A stretch of 64,000 nt of DNA, from contig JAKSZT010054570.1 of the NCBI GenBank assembly GCA_026826555.1, forward strand, positions 1,374,292 to 1,438,291, given 5' to 3'. How positions within the stretch are numbered: position 1 is the stretch's first letter; the number at the start of each line of letters is the position of its first letter. The notes under the pieces were generated by a model. The model had not been told where the DNA came from. It made no database searches and was given only the letters and a program-made list of their open reading frames with translations. The position numbers and the translations under genes were made by a program. Source of the DNA: Tolypeutes matacus. Taxonomy: Eukaryota > Chordata > Mammalia > Cingulata > Chlamyphoridae. Below are positions 1 through 9,909 of the stretch, piece after piece.

Positions 1-2466
1 TTGACATCTTAATGATATTTAATCTTCCAATCCATGAGCATGGAATGATCTTCCAATTGTGTAGGTCTTTTTTTAATTTCTTTTAACAATGCATTATTGT
101 TTTTTAAATACAAGTGCTTTACATCCTTGGTTAAATTAATTCCTAAATATTTGATTCTTTTAGTTGCTATTGTAAATGGGATTTTTTCCCCTGACTTCCT
201 CCTCAGATTGCGTATTACAATTGTACAGAAAGACTACTGATTTTTGTATATTGATCTTGTATCCTGATACTCTACTGAAATTGTTTATTAGCTCTAGCAG
301 CATTGTTGTAGATTTTTGGGGACTTTCTAGATGTAGGATCATATCATCTGCAAATAGTGCAAGTTTTACTTCTTCCTTTATAATTTGGGTGCCTTTTTTT
401 TCTTTTTCTTGCCTGATTGCTCTATCTGGAACCTCTAGCACTATATTGAAGAACAGTGGTGACAACAGGCATCCTTGTCTTGTCCCTGATCTCAACAGGA
501 AAGTTTTCAGTCTTTCACCATTTAGTACAATGTGAGCTGTGGGTTTTTCATATATGGCCTTTATCATGTTGAGAAAGTTTCCTTCAATTCTTATCTTTTA
601 TAGTATTTTTATCAATAAAGGATGCTGTATTTTGTCGAATGCCTTTTCTGTGTCAATCAATAAGAACATGTGATTTTTCTTCTTTGATTTATTAATGTGA
701 TGTATTATGCTGTATTGATTTTCTTGTGTTAAACCACCCTTGCATGCCTGGTATAAAACCCACGTGATCATGATGAATAATTCTTTTAATGTGTTGTTGA
801 ATTTGATTAGCAAGTATTTTATTGAGGATTTTTGCATCTGTATTCATTGGAGAAATGGTTTGTAATTTTCTTTTTTTGTAATGTCTTTATCTGGCTTTGA
901 TATTAGGGTGATATTGACTTCATAGAATGAGTTTGGTAGTTTTCCTTCTTGTTCAATATTTTGGAAGAGCTTGAGTAAGATTAGTAATAAAACTTCTTTG
1001 AATGCTTGGTAGAACTGACCTGTGAAACTGTCTGGTCCTGGGCTTTTCATTTTGGGCAGCTGTTTGATGTTTATTTTGATCTTTTTACTTGTGATTGGTT
1101 TGTTGAGGCCTTCTATTTCTTCTAGGGTCAGTGTAGGTTGTTTGTACTGTCCTAGGAATTCTTCCATTTCATCTAGTTTTTTTGGCATAAAGTTGTTCAT
1201 AGTATCCTCTTATGGTCTCTCTTATTTCTGTGGGGTCAGTAGTAATGTTCTCATTTCATTTTTTATTTCATTTCTTTGCATCTTCTCTCTTTTTTTCTTA
1301 GTTGGTCTAGCTAAGGGTTTGCGAGTTTGTTAATCTTGAAGAACCACCTTTTGGTTTTGTTAATTCTCTCTATTGTTTTTTTTTTGTTGTTGTTGTTGTT
1401 GTTCTCAATTTCATTTATTTCTGCTCTGATCGTTGTTATTTCATTCTTTCTACTTGTTTTGGGATTAATTTGCTTTTCTTTTTCTAGTTCCTCCAGCTGT
1501 GTAGTTAGGTCATTGGTTTTAGTTCTTTCTTCTTTTTTAATGTAAGCATTGAGGGCTATAATTTTTCATCTCAACACTGCTTTTACTACATCCCATAGGT
1601 TCTGATATGTTGTGTTCTCATTGTCATTCGTCTTGAGATATTTATTGATTTCTCTTGAAATTTCTTCTTTGACCCACTGGTTATTTAAGAGTGTGTTGTT
1701 TAATCTCCACATATATGTGAATTTTCCCTTTTTCTGCCATTTGTTGATTTCCAGCTTTATTCCATTATGATAAGAGAAAGTGCCTTGTATAATTTCAATT
1801 TAATTGAATTTATTGAGATCTGCTTTGTGATCCAACATCTGGTCTATCTTGGAGAAAGATCCATGAGAACTTGAAAAGAATGTATATCCCACGGTTTTGG
1901 GGTGCAAGGTTCTGTATTGTCTATTAAGTTTAGTCCATTTATCATATTGTTCAAGCTCTCTGTTTCTTTATTGATCCTCTGCCCAGATGTTCTATCCAAT
2001 GCTAAGAGTGATGTATTAAAGTCTCCAACTATTATTGCAGGGATGCCTATTTCTCCCTTCAGTTTTGCCAGTGTTTGCCTCATGTATCTTGGGGCATCCT
2101 GGTTAGGTGCATATACATTTATGATTGTTATTCTTTCCTGGAGAATCATTCCTTTTATTAATATGTAATGTCCTTCCTTGTCTCTAATAACACTTTTGTT
2201 TTTAAAGTCCACATCATCTGATATAAGTGTAGCTACCTCAGCTTTTTTTTTTTTTTTTTTTGGTTACTGCATGTGTGAAATATCTTTTTCCAACCTTTCA
2301 CTTTCAATCTATTGGTATCCTTGGGTCTAAGGTGAGTCTCTTGAAGACAGCATATAGATGACTCATATTTTCTTATCCACTCCACCATTCTGTGTCTTTT
2401 GATTGGGGAGTTTAATCCATTAACATTCAATGTTATTACTGTAAAGGCAGTTCTTATTTCATCCAT
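1..2466 (-). pseudogene. L1 ORF2 remnant (endonuclease + reverse transcriptase), broken and partial
   Basis: ORF2p makes the target nick and reverse-transcribes L1 RNA. In minus-strand pieces I read the APE-type endonuclease start (2466-2233; motifs LNVNGLNSPIKRHR and CCLQETH), then VYAPNQ and IVGDFNT (2212-1844). The reverse transcriptase follows: KSPGPDSFTGQFYQ (1200-844), DTEKAFDKIQHPL (837-598), [14 protein letters not shown] and the catalytic FADD box (567-160). The reading frame shifts at a run of 19 T (2243-2261) inside the endonuclease, where related copies have only about six, and again between the other pieces. The thumb and cysteine-rich C-terminus lie beyond the window. It cannot make an active protein as it stands. 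Confidence 0.93.
2243..2261. repeat. T19 homopolymer inside L1 ORF2
   Basis: A run of 19 T (A19 on the coding strand) interrupts the endonuclease domain. The equivalent site in the second L1 at about 28976 has only six T, so this looks like a slippage expansion. It shifts the ORF2 frame. Confidence 0.85.
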
Positions 2467-2508
2467 TTTGATCTTTGTGTTTTATTTGCCATTTTATTTT
2501 TGACACTT

Positions 2509-3420
2509 TTAGTTACTGTTACTGATAGAGTCATCATTTCTATACTCTCTCCTAAGCCTCTCTCCCCTGTCTTTTTTTTTTTCAGGCTGTAACACTCCCA
2601 TTAGTATTTCCTGCAAAGTTGGTCTTTTTGTTATAAACTCTCTCAGTTTCTGTTTATCTGTGAATATTCTAATATTGCCCTCATTTTTGAAAGACAATCT
2701 TGCCAGATATAAAAATCTTAGCTGGCAGTTTTTCTCTTGCAATGTCTTAAATATATCATACCACTGTCTTCTTGTCTCCATGGTTTCTGATGAGAAATTG
2801 ACAATTAATCTTATTGGGTCTCCCTTATATGTTAGGCATTGCTTTTCTCTCGCTGCTCTCAGAATTCTCTTTGTCTCTGGCATTTGACATTCTCATTAGT
2901 ATGTGTCTTGGAGTTGGTCTATTCGGAATTTATTTGGATGGCAGTACGTTGTGCTTCTTGGACATGGATATCTATGTCCTTCAGTAGAGTTGGGCAATTT
3001 TCCACCATTATTTCTTCAAATGTTCCTTCTGCCCCTTTTCCCTTCTTTTCTCCTTCTGCAACACCCATGACACATATGTTTGCACATCTCTTGCTGTCAT
3101 TTAATTCCCTGAGACCCTGTTCAATTTTTTCTCATTCTTTTCTTCATCTGTTCTTTTGTATGTTCACTTTCAGAGGCTATGTCTTTGAGCTCACCTATCC
3201 TTTCTTCTGCTTCCTCAAATCTGCTGTTATGTGCTTCCAGTGTATTTTTAATTTCACTTATTGCACCTTTCATTCCCATAAGGTCTGCTATTTTTCTATG
3301 TATGCTTCCAAATTCTTCTTTGTGCTCCCCCAGTGTCTTCTTAATATCCTTAATCTCTTTAGCCATCTTATTGACTTTATTAAGGAGATTTAAAAAAAAA
3401 CACCTATGATTAGTCATCAC
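2509..3420 (-). pseudogene. L1 ORF1 remnant (RNA-binding chaperone), broken
   Basis: ORF1p is the trimeric RNA-binding protein that packages L1 RNA. The N-terminal piece (3420-3121) shows a charged heptad-rich segment (EIKDIKKTLGEHKEEF, EAEERIGELK) that fits the coiled coil. The C-terminal piece (2883-2509) has the family hallmark ILRAAREK near its start and a C-terminal-domain-like sequence (FSSETMETRRQWYDIFKTLQ). The middle RRM part (about 3120-2884) lies in another frame with interruptions, so the gene is broken. It ends about 40 bp before the ORF2 start, the usual L1 arrangement. Confidence 0.92.
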
Positions 3421-3639
3421 AACTCCTTTATGTCATCTGCAGGCTTATTTTGTTCCTTTAACTGGGCCATATCTTCCTTTTTCTTGGTATGGATTGTAAT
3501 TTTTTGTTGGTGTTTTCATATCTGGCTTGCTAGATGTATTTATTCTGGGTGCAGTTTCTCCCTTTAGTTTAGGGCTTTCTTGTCTTTTCTCCCTTGCTGG
3601 TTGTGTAGTAGGAGTTGAGGATGTAGTTGGTGCTGTAAG

Positions 3640-4910
3640 CCATGGAGGCTGAAGCTGCCCACATTGCCTCAGGAATTGATGAAGCTTCTCTCACCTTTCT
3701 CTTCTGTCACAGGTAGGGACAGAGCTGCAGCCATGTATAATAATCCAAGTTGGGCAGGACAAGACTGTCTGTAGTTTCCCAGTGAGAATGATGAAGCTTC
3801 ACACCCCTTCCTCCCCTACCTTGGGCAGGGATAGAGTTGTAGTTGTGGGCAGCAATCTATGCCATGTGGGTCCAAAAATGAGACCACATTTGGCCAGGTA
3901 AACTGCCATAGCACCAATAGCAGTGATGGAGCTGCAGGTGTGGGTATCAATATGTGCTGTGCATGTACAAAATGATCGCAGTTGCCCGGGTAGACTGATG
4001 TAGCACTGCACCCTCCTCCCTGCCAGAGATGGAGATGGACCCTCTGGAGTGCCCAACAATCTAATCCATGTGGACTGAATATGCTTGCAGTTGCCCTGAG
4101 AGGCTGAGGGAGTACTTCCCTTCTGCCCTTTAGAGAGTGGGAAGAGAACCACCAATGCCCAACAGTTCAGTCCCTGTAGGCTGAAAGTACCTTCCATTAC
4201 CTGAAGAGGTGAGGAAGCACCAACCTCCTCCTATCTTATTAGGGCATGTGATTGGATCCACAGACACCCAACAGTTCAGTCCCTTAGGCTGAAAGTACCT
4301 GCCATTGTCCAGAGAGGCAGTGCCACCAGACCTCTCTTATCCTATTGGGGTGGGGGTGGCTCCATAGGCATCCAACAGTCCAGTCCATGCAGGCCAAAAT
4401 TGTCTGCCATTGCCCAGAAAGACTGAGGAAACACCAGCCCCCTCCTTTCCTATTGGGGGTTGAGGATGGATACACAAGTACCCACCAGTCCAGGTTGTGT
4501 GGGCCAAAAGCACCTGCAGTTACCCAGAGAGGCTGGGTAAACACAGTCGTCTCTTGTCCTATTGGGGATGGGGGTGGAGCCACAAGTGCCCAACAGTTGG
4601 GTTTGTGCAGGCCAAAAGTGCCTGCAGTTGCCCTGAGAAGCTGAGGGAACACCAGCCCCCTCCTATCCTATGGGCGGACAGAGGTGGAGATGGACTCGAA
4701 TGCACTCAACAAACCAGTTCGTGTGGGCTGAAAAAGCCTGCCGTTGCCTAGAGAGGCTGAGGATACCCAGCACCTCTCTTATACTATTGGGGTGTGGGGA
4801 TGTAGCCGCAGGTGACCGACTATTCAGTCTGTGCCAGGGGAGAGCACTTGCAGTTGCCTGGAGAGCCTGATGCAGGTCCCTCCAGCTTCCTCTCTGCTGG
4901 AGGTGGGGCT
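3640..4910 (-). repeat. Tandem ~108-bp monomers in the L1 5' UTR
   Basis: A module recurs about ten times. On the plus strand it reads roughly GGTGG...CACAAGTGCCCAACAGT, then a CCAAAAGTGCCTGCAGTTGCC-like part, then GAGAGGCTGAGG...CACC, then CCTCC..TCCTATTGGGG. The CCTATTGGGG mark or its variant starts at about 4235, 4341, 4449, 4558, 4667 and 4783, giving periods of 106, 108, 109, 109 and 116 bp. Degenerate earlier units are seen through the GGGA(C/T)AGAG(C/T)TG mark at about 3713, 3826, 3922 and 4024. The units have diverged from one another, so this is not a recent satellite-style expansion. Confidence 0.85.
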
Positions 4911-5393
4911 GGAGCCAAGGCTAGGGTTGCAGTACCATCTTGGTGGAAAGAAGCCAGTTCCTAACTTCACTGGATTTTCAGTCAACCAGGCTTCCCCTCA
5001 TGCTGGGAGTCAAAATGGTGGCTACCAGCCTCCTTCTGACCTGGACAGTCTCAAAGTTTAGCTGTTCCTAAGATTATACTTTAGCCCACTGAATTTACTA
5101 ATCAGTAGCTGGAGTCAGTGCCACACCATGTCTTCCTCCCCCGTTTTTTGGGAAATGGAGCTTCCAATTACAGCTCTCGAGGTGCTTGCACCACGGGCAT
5201 TGACCTCCATGGTGTGGAGGGCTGTAATACAAATCCTCTCTGTAGATGGGCAGTCTCCTCCTTCCATACTTTTGAGGATGTTGCAGGATACTCTTCTGGT
5301 CTCCTGGAGCACACAAACAGGTGTTTTAGATAGCTCTGGGTGATTACTAACTGCCCTGTAGCACAAGCTGACTCCAGGAGTGCCTTACTGTTC

Positions 5394-5404
5394 CGCCATC
5401 TTGG
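5394..5404 (-). promoter_or_regulatory. YY1-type site at the L1 5' end
   Basis: The plus strand reads GCCATCTTGG, i.e. CCAAGATGGC on the L1 coding strand, a few bases from the 5' terminus. This is the position and core of the YY1 site that sets transcript start in human L1. The match is seen; its use here is inferred. Confidence 0.6.
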
Positions 5405-5419
5405 CTTCCCCCCCGCCCA

Positions 5420-5930
5420 AGGCCCATAGTTTTTAATATCTTTAGGGCTTCTAAACAGCAGACACAAAATCAGTACAGAGTGACACCACATCATCCCAGG
5501 TCAAACAAGAGTACAACAGTGAAGAACTAATTAAAGATGGGCTTATAATCCAAAATTACCAACATACTAATAGATAACCCACCATGAATAAAAGCAGAGA
5601 TAACAATCCCTTTTGGGAACTGAGCCTTATTTCAAGAGACTTGAAATAATAGAATTAATAGAAAATGACTATACAGCAAAGTATGTTGGAAATGAATAAG
5701 GGCAGAAAATAAAAAATAAAAAACAAGTGAAAAGACCAAGACATTATGCAATAATGTTAGCTCATACTAACAATTACTAATTTATTTTGTTGTCGCTTCA
5801 GTTATAATGCCTAGTGATGCATATTTACGATTGAATATTTGGCCCCAATTTTCCCAATAAGCAGGCTTTAAGACTGGCATATACCCTATGTGAACAATAC
5901 ACCCTAAAGTAAATATGAAACAGGATTCAG
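5420..5930. other. No gene or repeat recognised
   Basis: AT-rich sequence right of the L1 5' end. I see no open frame of note, no splice-flanked exon and no repeat consensus that I recognise. Confidence 0.5.
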
Positions 5931-5934
5931 ATGA

Positions 5935-6290
5935 ATCATTTCTTTACTTAATCAATATTTACTGAGCACGTGTTATGTGCCAGTCACTTTGCTAGATAGG
6001 AGGATAAAGAGGTTTCTGCACATAAGGAAGGGAAGATGGAAATGTGAACAAATCAAAAGTGCTGTAGCTTCTAACATAGAATTGTGTGCATGAAGTCAAG
6101 ATCAGAGGTCTGCCAAGAAATGCCGGGAAAGGCTGCAAGGGTGAGGAAGCATTTGGGCTGAATCCTGGGTGATTAGTAGATGCTTATGAGGGGGCATCAA
6201 GAAATAGTTGGAAGGATTATGGGCAGAAGGAATACTGTGAGCAAAATCACCTAGGCTGGAAACAAGATGGTTTGGGGACATTATTGGATA
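5935..6290 (-). mobile_element. L2 LINE remnant
   Basis: It begins with the antisense L2 3'-end signature (AATATTTACTGAGCACGTG, TGTGCCAGTCAC) and continues into the antisense stretch around a GAGGAAGCATTTGGGCTGAA-like segment, which in L2 precedes the conserved 3' end. It is diverged and non-coding, an ancient copy. Confidence 0.7.
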
Positions 6291-6499
6291 TTGAGCAAGC
6301 TATATATTCACTGTTGTTGCAACAGCCTTAGTGACCCATTTATCTGCTATGTGTAGTAAGTAATTTTACATCTATGCATGGTGTTTGTTTCTTATCAGTG
6401 TTGTTAGTTCTCCTTCAGCATGTTTTATAGCCAATTCAATTGTGTTTTTTTTTCCTTCCTTCAAGACTTTTAGAACTAATATAAAAATTTAGAAAATGT

Positions 6500-6900
6500 A
6501 TCATCAAAAAGAAGAAAAGCAAAAGCACCTGTAATTTCCCCACTCAGAGATGGGTGCCTTAGAACATTTTCTCCACATCCTCCATGTAATCTATTTGTAT
6601 TGTCTACACATACTGTAGCGTGGTGTTATGTATATCCAACTTTTGTTTACAACGATATTTCCAGAACATTTTCCTGAACCATTTACATCCTTCTACAGCC
6701 TCAATTCTCTTTGCTATTATATACGCAATACGTGTTCACTGTTGAAAAATTAGAAAAGGAGGTAACAGAAAGAAACCAATAAAAAATTACCTGAAATTTT
6801 ATGACCCAGAAATAATCAACATTTTGCAGTACACTCTTTAAGATGTTTTTCAACACATATATATTTTATTAATTATTTTAAACAATTTTATAATAATATA
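6500..6900. mobile_element. Probable old L1M 3' region remnant
   Basis: Phrases such as TTTCCCCACTCAGAGATG, GAACATTTTC and AAATAATCAACATTTTGCAG resemble degenerate 3' regions of old mammalian L1 families. Orientation and subfamily cannot be fixed by eye. Confidence 0.4.
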
Positions 6901-6939
6901 CATTAAGCATATGCATTTTCTAGGAAGCTATTGTCTGAT

Positions 6940-7382
6940 TTTTTTGTTTTTTAAGAATTTTTTAATTTACTTTATCCATTTTAAACACACCCCCCCATTT
7001 GCTGTTTTGTGTCCATTCACTGGGCATTTCTCTGTGTCTGTTTCCTGCCATCTCTTCTCATCCTCCTCCTCCAGTCTTCACCAGGATTCAATCTTGGAGA
7101 CCTCCAATGTAGGAGAGAGGTGTTCTGCCACCTGCGCCACCTCGGTTCCTGGTTTTTGGAGCTTTCGGAGCATCTTGTCTTGTCTCTCCCCTGCGTCTCT
7201 CTCCTGTTACGTCATCTTTCTGCATGGCTCCCGGGGCCTGGCGGCTCACCAGCACACAGAGCCTGGCAGCCCATGCAGCTTCTCTCTATATATATTTTAT
7301 TTTACCGGGAGGTCCCGGGGATCGAACCCAGGTCCCTCCATATGGCAGACGGACGCCCAACCATTTGAGCCACATCCGCCCC
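6940..7382 (-). mobile_element. DAS-type tRNA-derived SINE (composite), minus strand
   Basis: On the minus strand the element starts near 7382 with GGGGCGGATGTGGCTCAAAT (A-box region) and has a B-box-like GGGTTCGATCCC about 50 bp further on. An intermediate tail follows, then a second related unit (GGTGGCGCAGGTGGCAGAAC, TTGAATCCTGGTGAAG), then an A-rich end near 6945. A pol III-promoted tRNA-like head of this kind is the known hallmark of armadillo DAS SINEs. A 194-codon open frame crosses it on the plus strand by chance. Confidence 0.85.
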
Positions 7383-7469
7383 CCTCATTTCTTCCATTAA
7401 TTAAAAAGCAACCAACTGAGCATCTTTTATGTTCTATGAGCTCTGCTGAGTTTTTGCACTCATGGCCAT

Positions 7470-7630
7470 ACACTCTTCTCACAAAATCTCAATAAGGTTG
7501 GCATTATGGTATCTCTTTCACAAAGAAACTGAAGTCCAGCAAAGGGAAGTGGTTTATCCTCTCACAGCGTGTGAGTAACAAGGCAAAATAAAAATTCAGG
7601 GCTCTGGGTACCCAAAGGTCATGTTCTCTT
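7470..7630 (-). mobile_element. MIR SINE remnant
   Basis: It has the antisense MIR pattern: an ATTATGGTATCTCTTTCACA-like stretch, AAGAAACTGAAG, then a degenerate core. Divergence is typical of this ancient placental-wide family. Confidence 0.65.
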
Positions 7631-7785
7631 CTCAAACTCACGATCAATGTGAAGACAGTCCAGTGAGTGCACTGCCGCCTGACACACCCAGGGCTCTCAC
7701 CCTCTCGAAAAGAGGGCAGAACAAACCAAGTCCAGGTTTTCCCACCTTTGGGAGCTTCCCAAGGGTCTCGTGTTTTCTTCTAGTG

Positions 7786-8013
7786 CAGGGGTTCTTAACC
7801 TTTTTTGTTCCACGGACCCCTTTGCCAGTCAGGTGAAATGAACACTATTTATTTATCGCATACATTCATAAGTGAAGGAAATGCTAGATTTCAATTAGAG
7901 GTCAGAGAAAATAAAGATAATGAGTTGATTTTTTTCAATTCAAGCTCATAGATCTCCTGAAGTCTTTCCACGGACCTGTTGGGGGTCTGTGGACCCCTGG
8001 TGAAGAATCCCTG
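7786..8013. mobile_element. Non-autonomous hAT-type MITE, 228 bp
   Basis: Terminal inverted repeats are CAGGGGTTCTTAACC at the left and GGTGAAGAATCCCTG at the right (two mismatches over 15 bp when reverse-complemented). The element is flanked on both sides by the identical octamer TTCTAGTG (7778-7785 and 8014-8021). An 8-bp target duplication with CAGGG-type termini defines hAT superfamily insertions. There is no transposase frame, so it was mobilised in trans. Near both ends lie related CACGGACC/GGACCCC words, giving extra subterminal symmetry. Confidence 0.88.
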
Positions 8014-8195
8014 TTCTAGTGTCTTTACAACTTTGCAAATATGCTCTTTTGGCACCAGCTTAGGGTTGGCTTTGTTTGCTTTGGACATATCCCTGCAACT
8101 CAAGGCAGAAAGGACATCTGTTGTGAAAGGTGAGCCACAGGAGTGGTTTTGCTGCAACAGTCAGGGAAATAAATAAAAACAGACTATTGGCCTCC

Positions 8196-8520
8196 TCATT
8201 TGTTTTTGTTTGTTAGAGAAGTTGTAGGTTTATAGCAAAATCATAGAGAAAATACAGTCTCCATATCCTCCAATCTCCCGCCTGCCCCATTATTGCAGGA
8301 GTGTGGTATATTTCTTACAATTGAAGAAAGACTATTACATGATTGTACTATTAACGATAGTCCATAAGTTTACATTTGATTACATAGTTTAGATAGTTCA
8401 CTGTTGTGTCCTGTTTGTTTGTTTGTTTTCTCAAAACATATATACAACCTAAAATTTCCCTTTTAAACACATTCAAATATATAATTCAGTGCTGTTAATT
8501 ATGTTCACAACATCAGCATT
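8196..8520 (-). mobile_element. L1 3' UTR remnant
   Basis: TTGTTAGAGAAGTTGTAGGT, GTGTGGTATATTTCTTACAA and TGTACTATTAACGATAGTCC match the antisense 3' UTR of mid-age mammalian L1 as I know it. No coding part is present. Confidence 0.65.
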
Positions 8521-8910
8521 TGTCTTTGGTTTTGGAGGCAGATGATCCGCTGACCTTAGGAAGAGTCGCCTTGATTGCTTTACTGAGAGCAAACGACACC
8601 TCCACAAACACAGCTGCTCAGAAAAAGCTAAGGGAAGATGAAGCCGAGAATGTTCTAGGCAAGTCCCTTACCTACAGACCTGTCCCAAAGGCTTGCCACA
8701 AACACTTCTTAGCTCAGCTCTTTCACATTAGGGGATAACATGCATTCACAGACTTCCCTGTTTTGTTTGCCTAGAATTGTGCTGTTCTCTTGGTCTCTGA
8801 GGAGGGTTCAGATACAAAACAACATTTATTCTGATCTGAGAATGCTGAATATCAAACTTCTCTGTGGAAATAATTCTGTGTATGAGGCAAAGGAGAGGAA
8901 AAGTCCCCAA
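8521..8910. other. Unassigned sequence with one chance open frame
   Basis: A 72-codon frame (8520-8738, plus) starts inside the L1 remnant and carries no recognisable domain. I see no flanking splice pattern or poly(A) that would make it an exon or retrocopy, so I do not call it a gene. Confidence 0.45.
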
Positions 8911-8914
8911 GCAG

Positions 8915-9055
8915 TAGGTATTGTTGGTCCCAAGTTACAGATGAAGAAACTGAGATGCAGACAGATTAACTTGCCTGAAAGCAGCTGGGTGGCAGAGCAG
9001 TATTTTACCTCAGAACTCAGTATGATTCCAAAGCTTCTCACTACATATTTCTGTT
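8915..9055 (-). mobile_element. MIR SINE remnant
   Basis: Antisense MIR hallmark: ACAGATGAAGAAACTGAGAT, followed by a GATTAACTTGCCTGAAAGCA-like stretch and GGTGGCAGAGCAG. Confidence 0.75.
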
Positions 9056-9059
9056 GGAA

Positions 9060-9420
9060 AGCACACAGTCACTAATCTTTAAAAAGCGTTTTCCTAGTAC
9101 CATTCACCTCATTAATGTGACAGGAAGTAGGAAGGATGGACAAGAAGAAAACCAAGGATCTATTGCTCTGTGGAGCAGATGGACGTTTCCTTGGTTCCTC
9201 TCCATCCAAAACTCCTGGATGTGCTTCTGCCGACGACCACAGCGCGGAGCCAAAGAACAGCAAGGCTGTTTGGGGAGTTTTTAGTAAAATTTCTGGCATT
9301 GAAAAAAAAAATAGAGTTGCTGCTTGTTTCAAGTTAGTTTCTGGAAAATTTCCATGGACTAGGTCCTTAGATTGCTCACGAATCAGTGTAACACCAGGAA
9401 TGGAGACTTTTCAGGGGATT
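9060..9420. other. Unassigned sequence
   Basis: Two overlapping open frames (plus 9136-9423; minus 9072-9332) arise from low stop density. Neither shows a domain, signal peptide or conserved motif that I recognise. Confidence 0.45.
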
Positions 9421-9424
9421 TGAT

Positions 9425-9485
9425 ACATATAAAAAGCCCAGCCCAGTGTCTGACGTATAGTAGGAGCTTCATAAATGCTAGTTTT
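9425..9485 (+). mobile_element. L2 LINE 3'-end fragment
   Basis: CCCAGTGTCTGACGTATAG followed by TAGGAGCTTCATAAATGC is the degenerate L2 terminal signature (normally CAGTGCCTGGCACATAG...TCAATAAAT). Confidence 0.6.
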
Positions 9486-9679
9486 CCTTTCTTTCCTCTG
9501 TCACTCTCTGCCTCCACCTCCACTCTTTCTCACTCTCTCTCCCCACCTATACTGTATTTTCACTGAGTCACGAAATTTCCAGATTTCTTAGGAGCCAAAT
9601 TACAGAAGCAAACTCACACCAACTAATACAAGATTCTCCCTGCCCTGTGCCATGTGAATCTTGTCTAGGCTGTTAAAGC

Positions 9680-9905
9680 AAAAAGAAGTGGACTTTTTGT
9701 TAGAGTTCGGTTCAAATCCCAGCTCAAACACGAAATAATCAACTGTGTGACCACAGGTCATTTTGCCTACCCTCCCTGGGCCTCAGTTTCCCCTTCATTA
9801 AAGCAAGCGCAGTACCTTCCTCGTGGAATCACTGCAAGGATTCAATGAGAAAACACAGGAAAGCGCCTCCAACTGTTCTTTGCATCTTGTAAGTGTTGCT
9901 GAAAT
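9680..9905 (+). mobile_element. MIR SINE
   Basis: Sense MIR order is visible: GGTTCAAATCCCAGCTC, CTGTGTGACCACAGGTCA, CCTGGGCCTCAGTTTCCCC, then AATCACTGCAAGGATTCAAT and a tail. It is nearly full length. Confidence 0.82.
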
Positions 9906-9909
9906 GTTT

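Larger units (their letters stand above)
1..5417 (-). mobile_element. L1 LINE, minus strand, 3' end outside the window
   Basis: Read on the minus strand this has the full order of a mammalian L1: 5' UTR (about 5417-3425), ORF1 (about 3420-2509), a gap of about 40 bp, then ORF2 (2466 to beyond base 1). The 5' extremity carries the L1-type start with a CCATCTTGG-like YY1 site on the plus strand. ORF2 runs off the left edge, so the 3' UTR and poly(A) are not seen. Both ORFs are interrupted by frameshifts and stops, but the residues read easily, so it is far younger than the L1M copies elsewhere in the window. The intact 5' end and tandem-monomer promoter suggest a near full-length insertion. Its target-site duplication cannot be checked because the other end is missing. 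Confidence 0.93.
3425..5417 (-). promoter_or_regulatory. L1 5' UTR / internal promoter region
   Basis: This is the roughly 2-kb GC-richer region between ORF1 and the 5' end of the L1. It holds the tandem monomers annotated separately and ends with an L1-type 5' terminus. In the L1 family the 5' UTR contains the pol II promoter; in rodents tandem monomers play that part. Promoter function here is inferred from position and architecture. Open frames in this region fall in several phases and look like chance products of the low stop density. Confidence 0.8.

Noticed and set aside
2839..3393. 184-codon plus-strand frame
   Set aside because: It is the antisense shadow of L1 ORF1; the minus strand has the recognisable protein.
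3640..4910. CRISPR-like array
   Set aside because: Units are diverged throughout with no conserved-repeat/unique-spacer pattern, and the host is a mammal.
4284..5494. Many overlapping frames of 60-120 codons on both strands
   Set aside because: They follow the 108-bp monomer period and GC composition of the L1 5' UTR; no frame keeps a conserved protein across units.
6911..7495. 194-codon open frame on the plus strand
   Set aside because: It runs through an antisense DAS SINE; the tRNA-like head and tail explain the sequence, and no domain is seen.
8520..9423. Possible small genes (72-111 codons)
   Set aside because: Frames start inside L1 or MIR remnants or overlap on opposite strands; no recognised domain.
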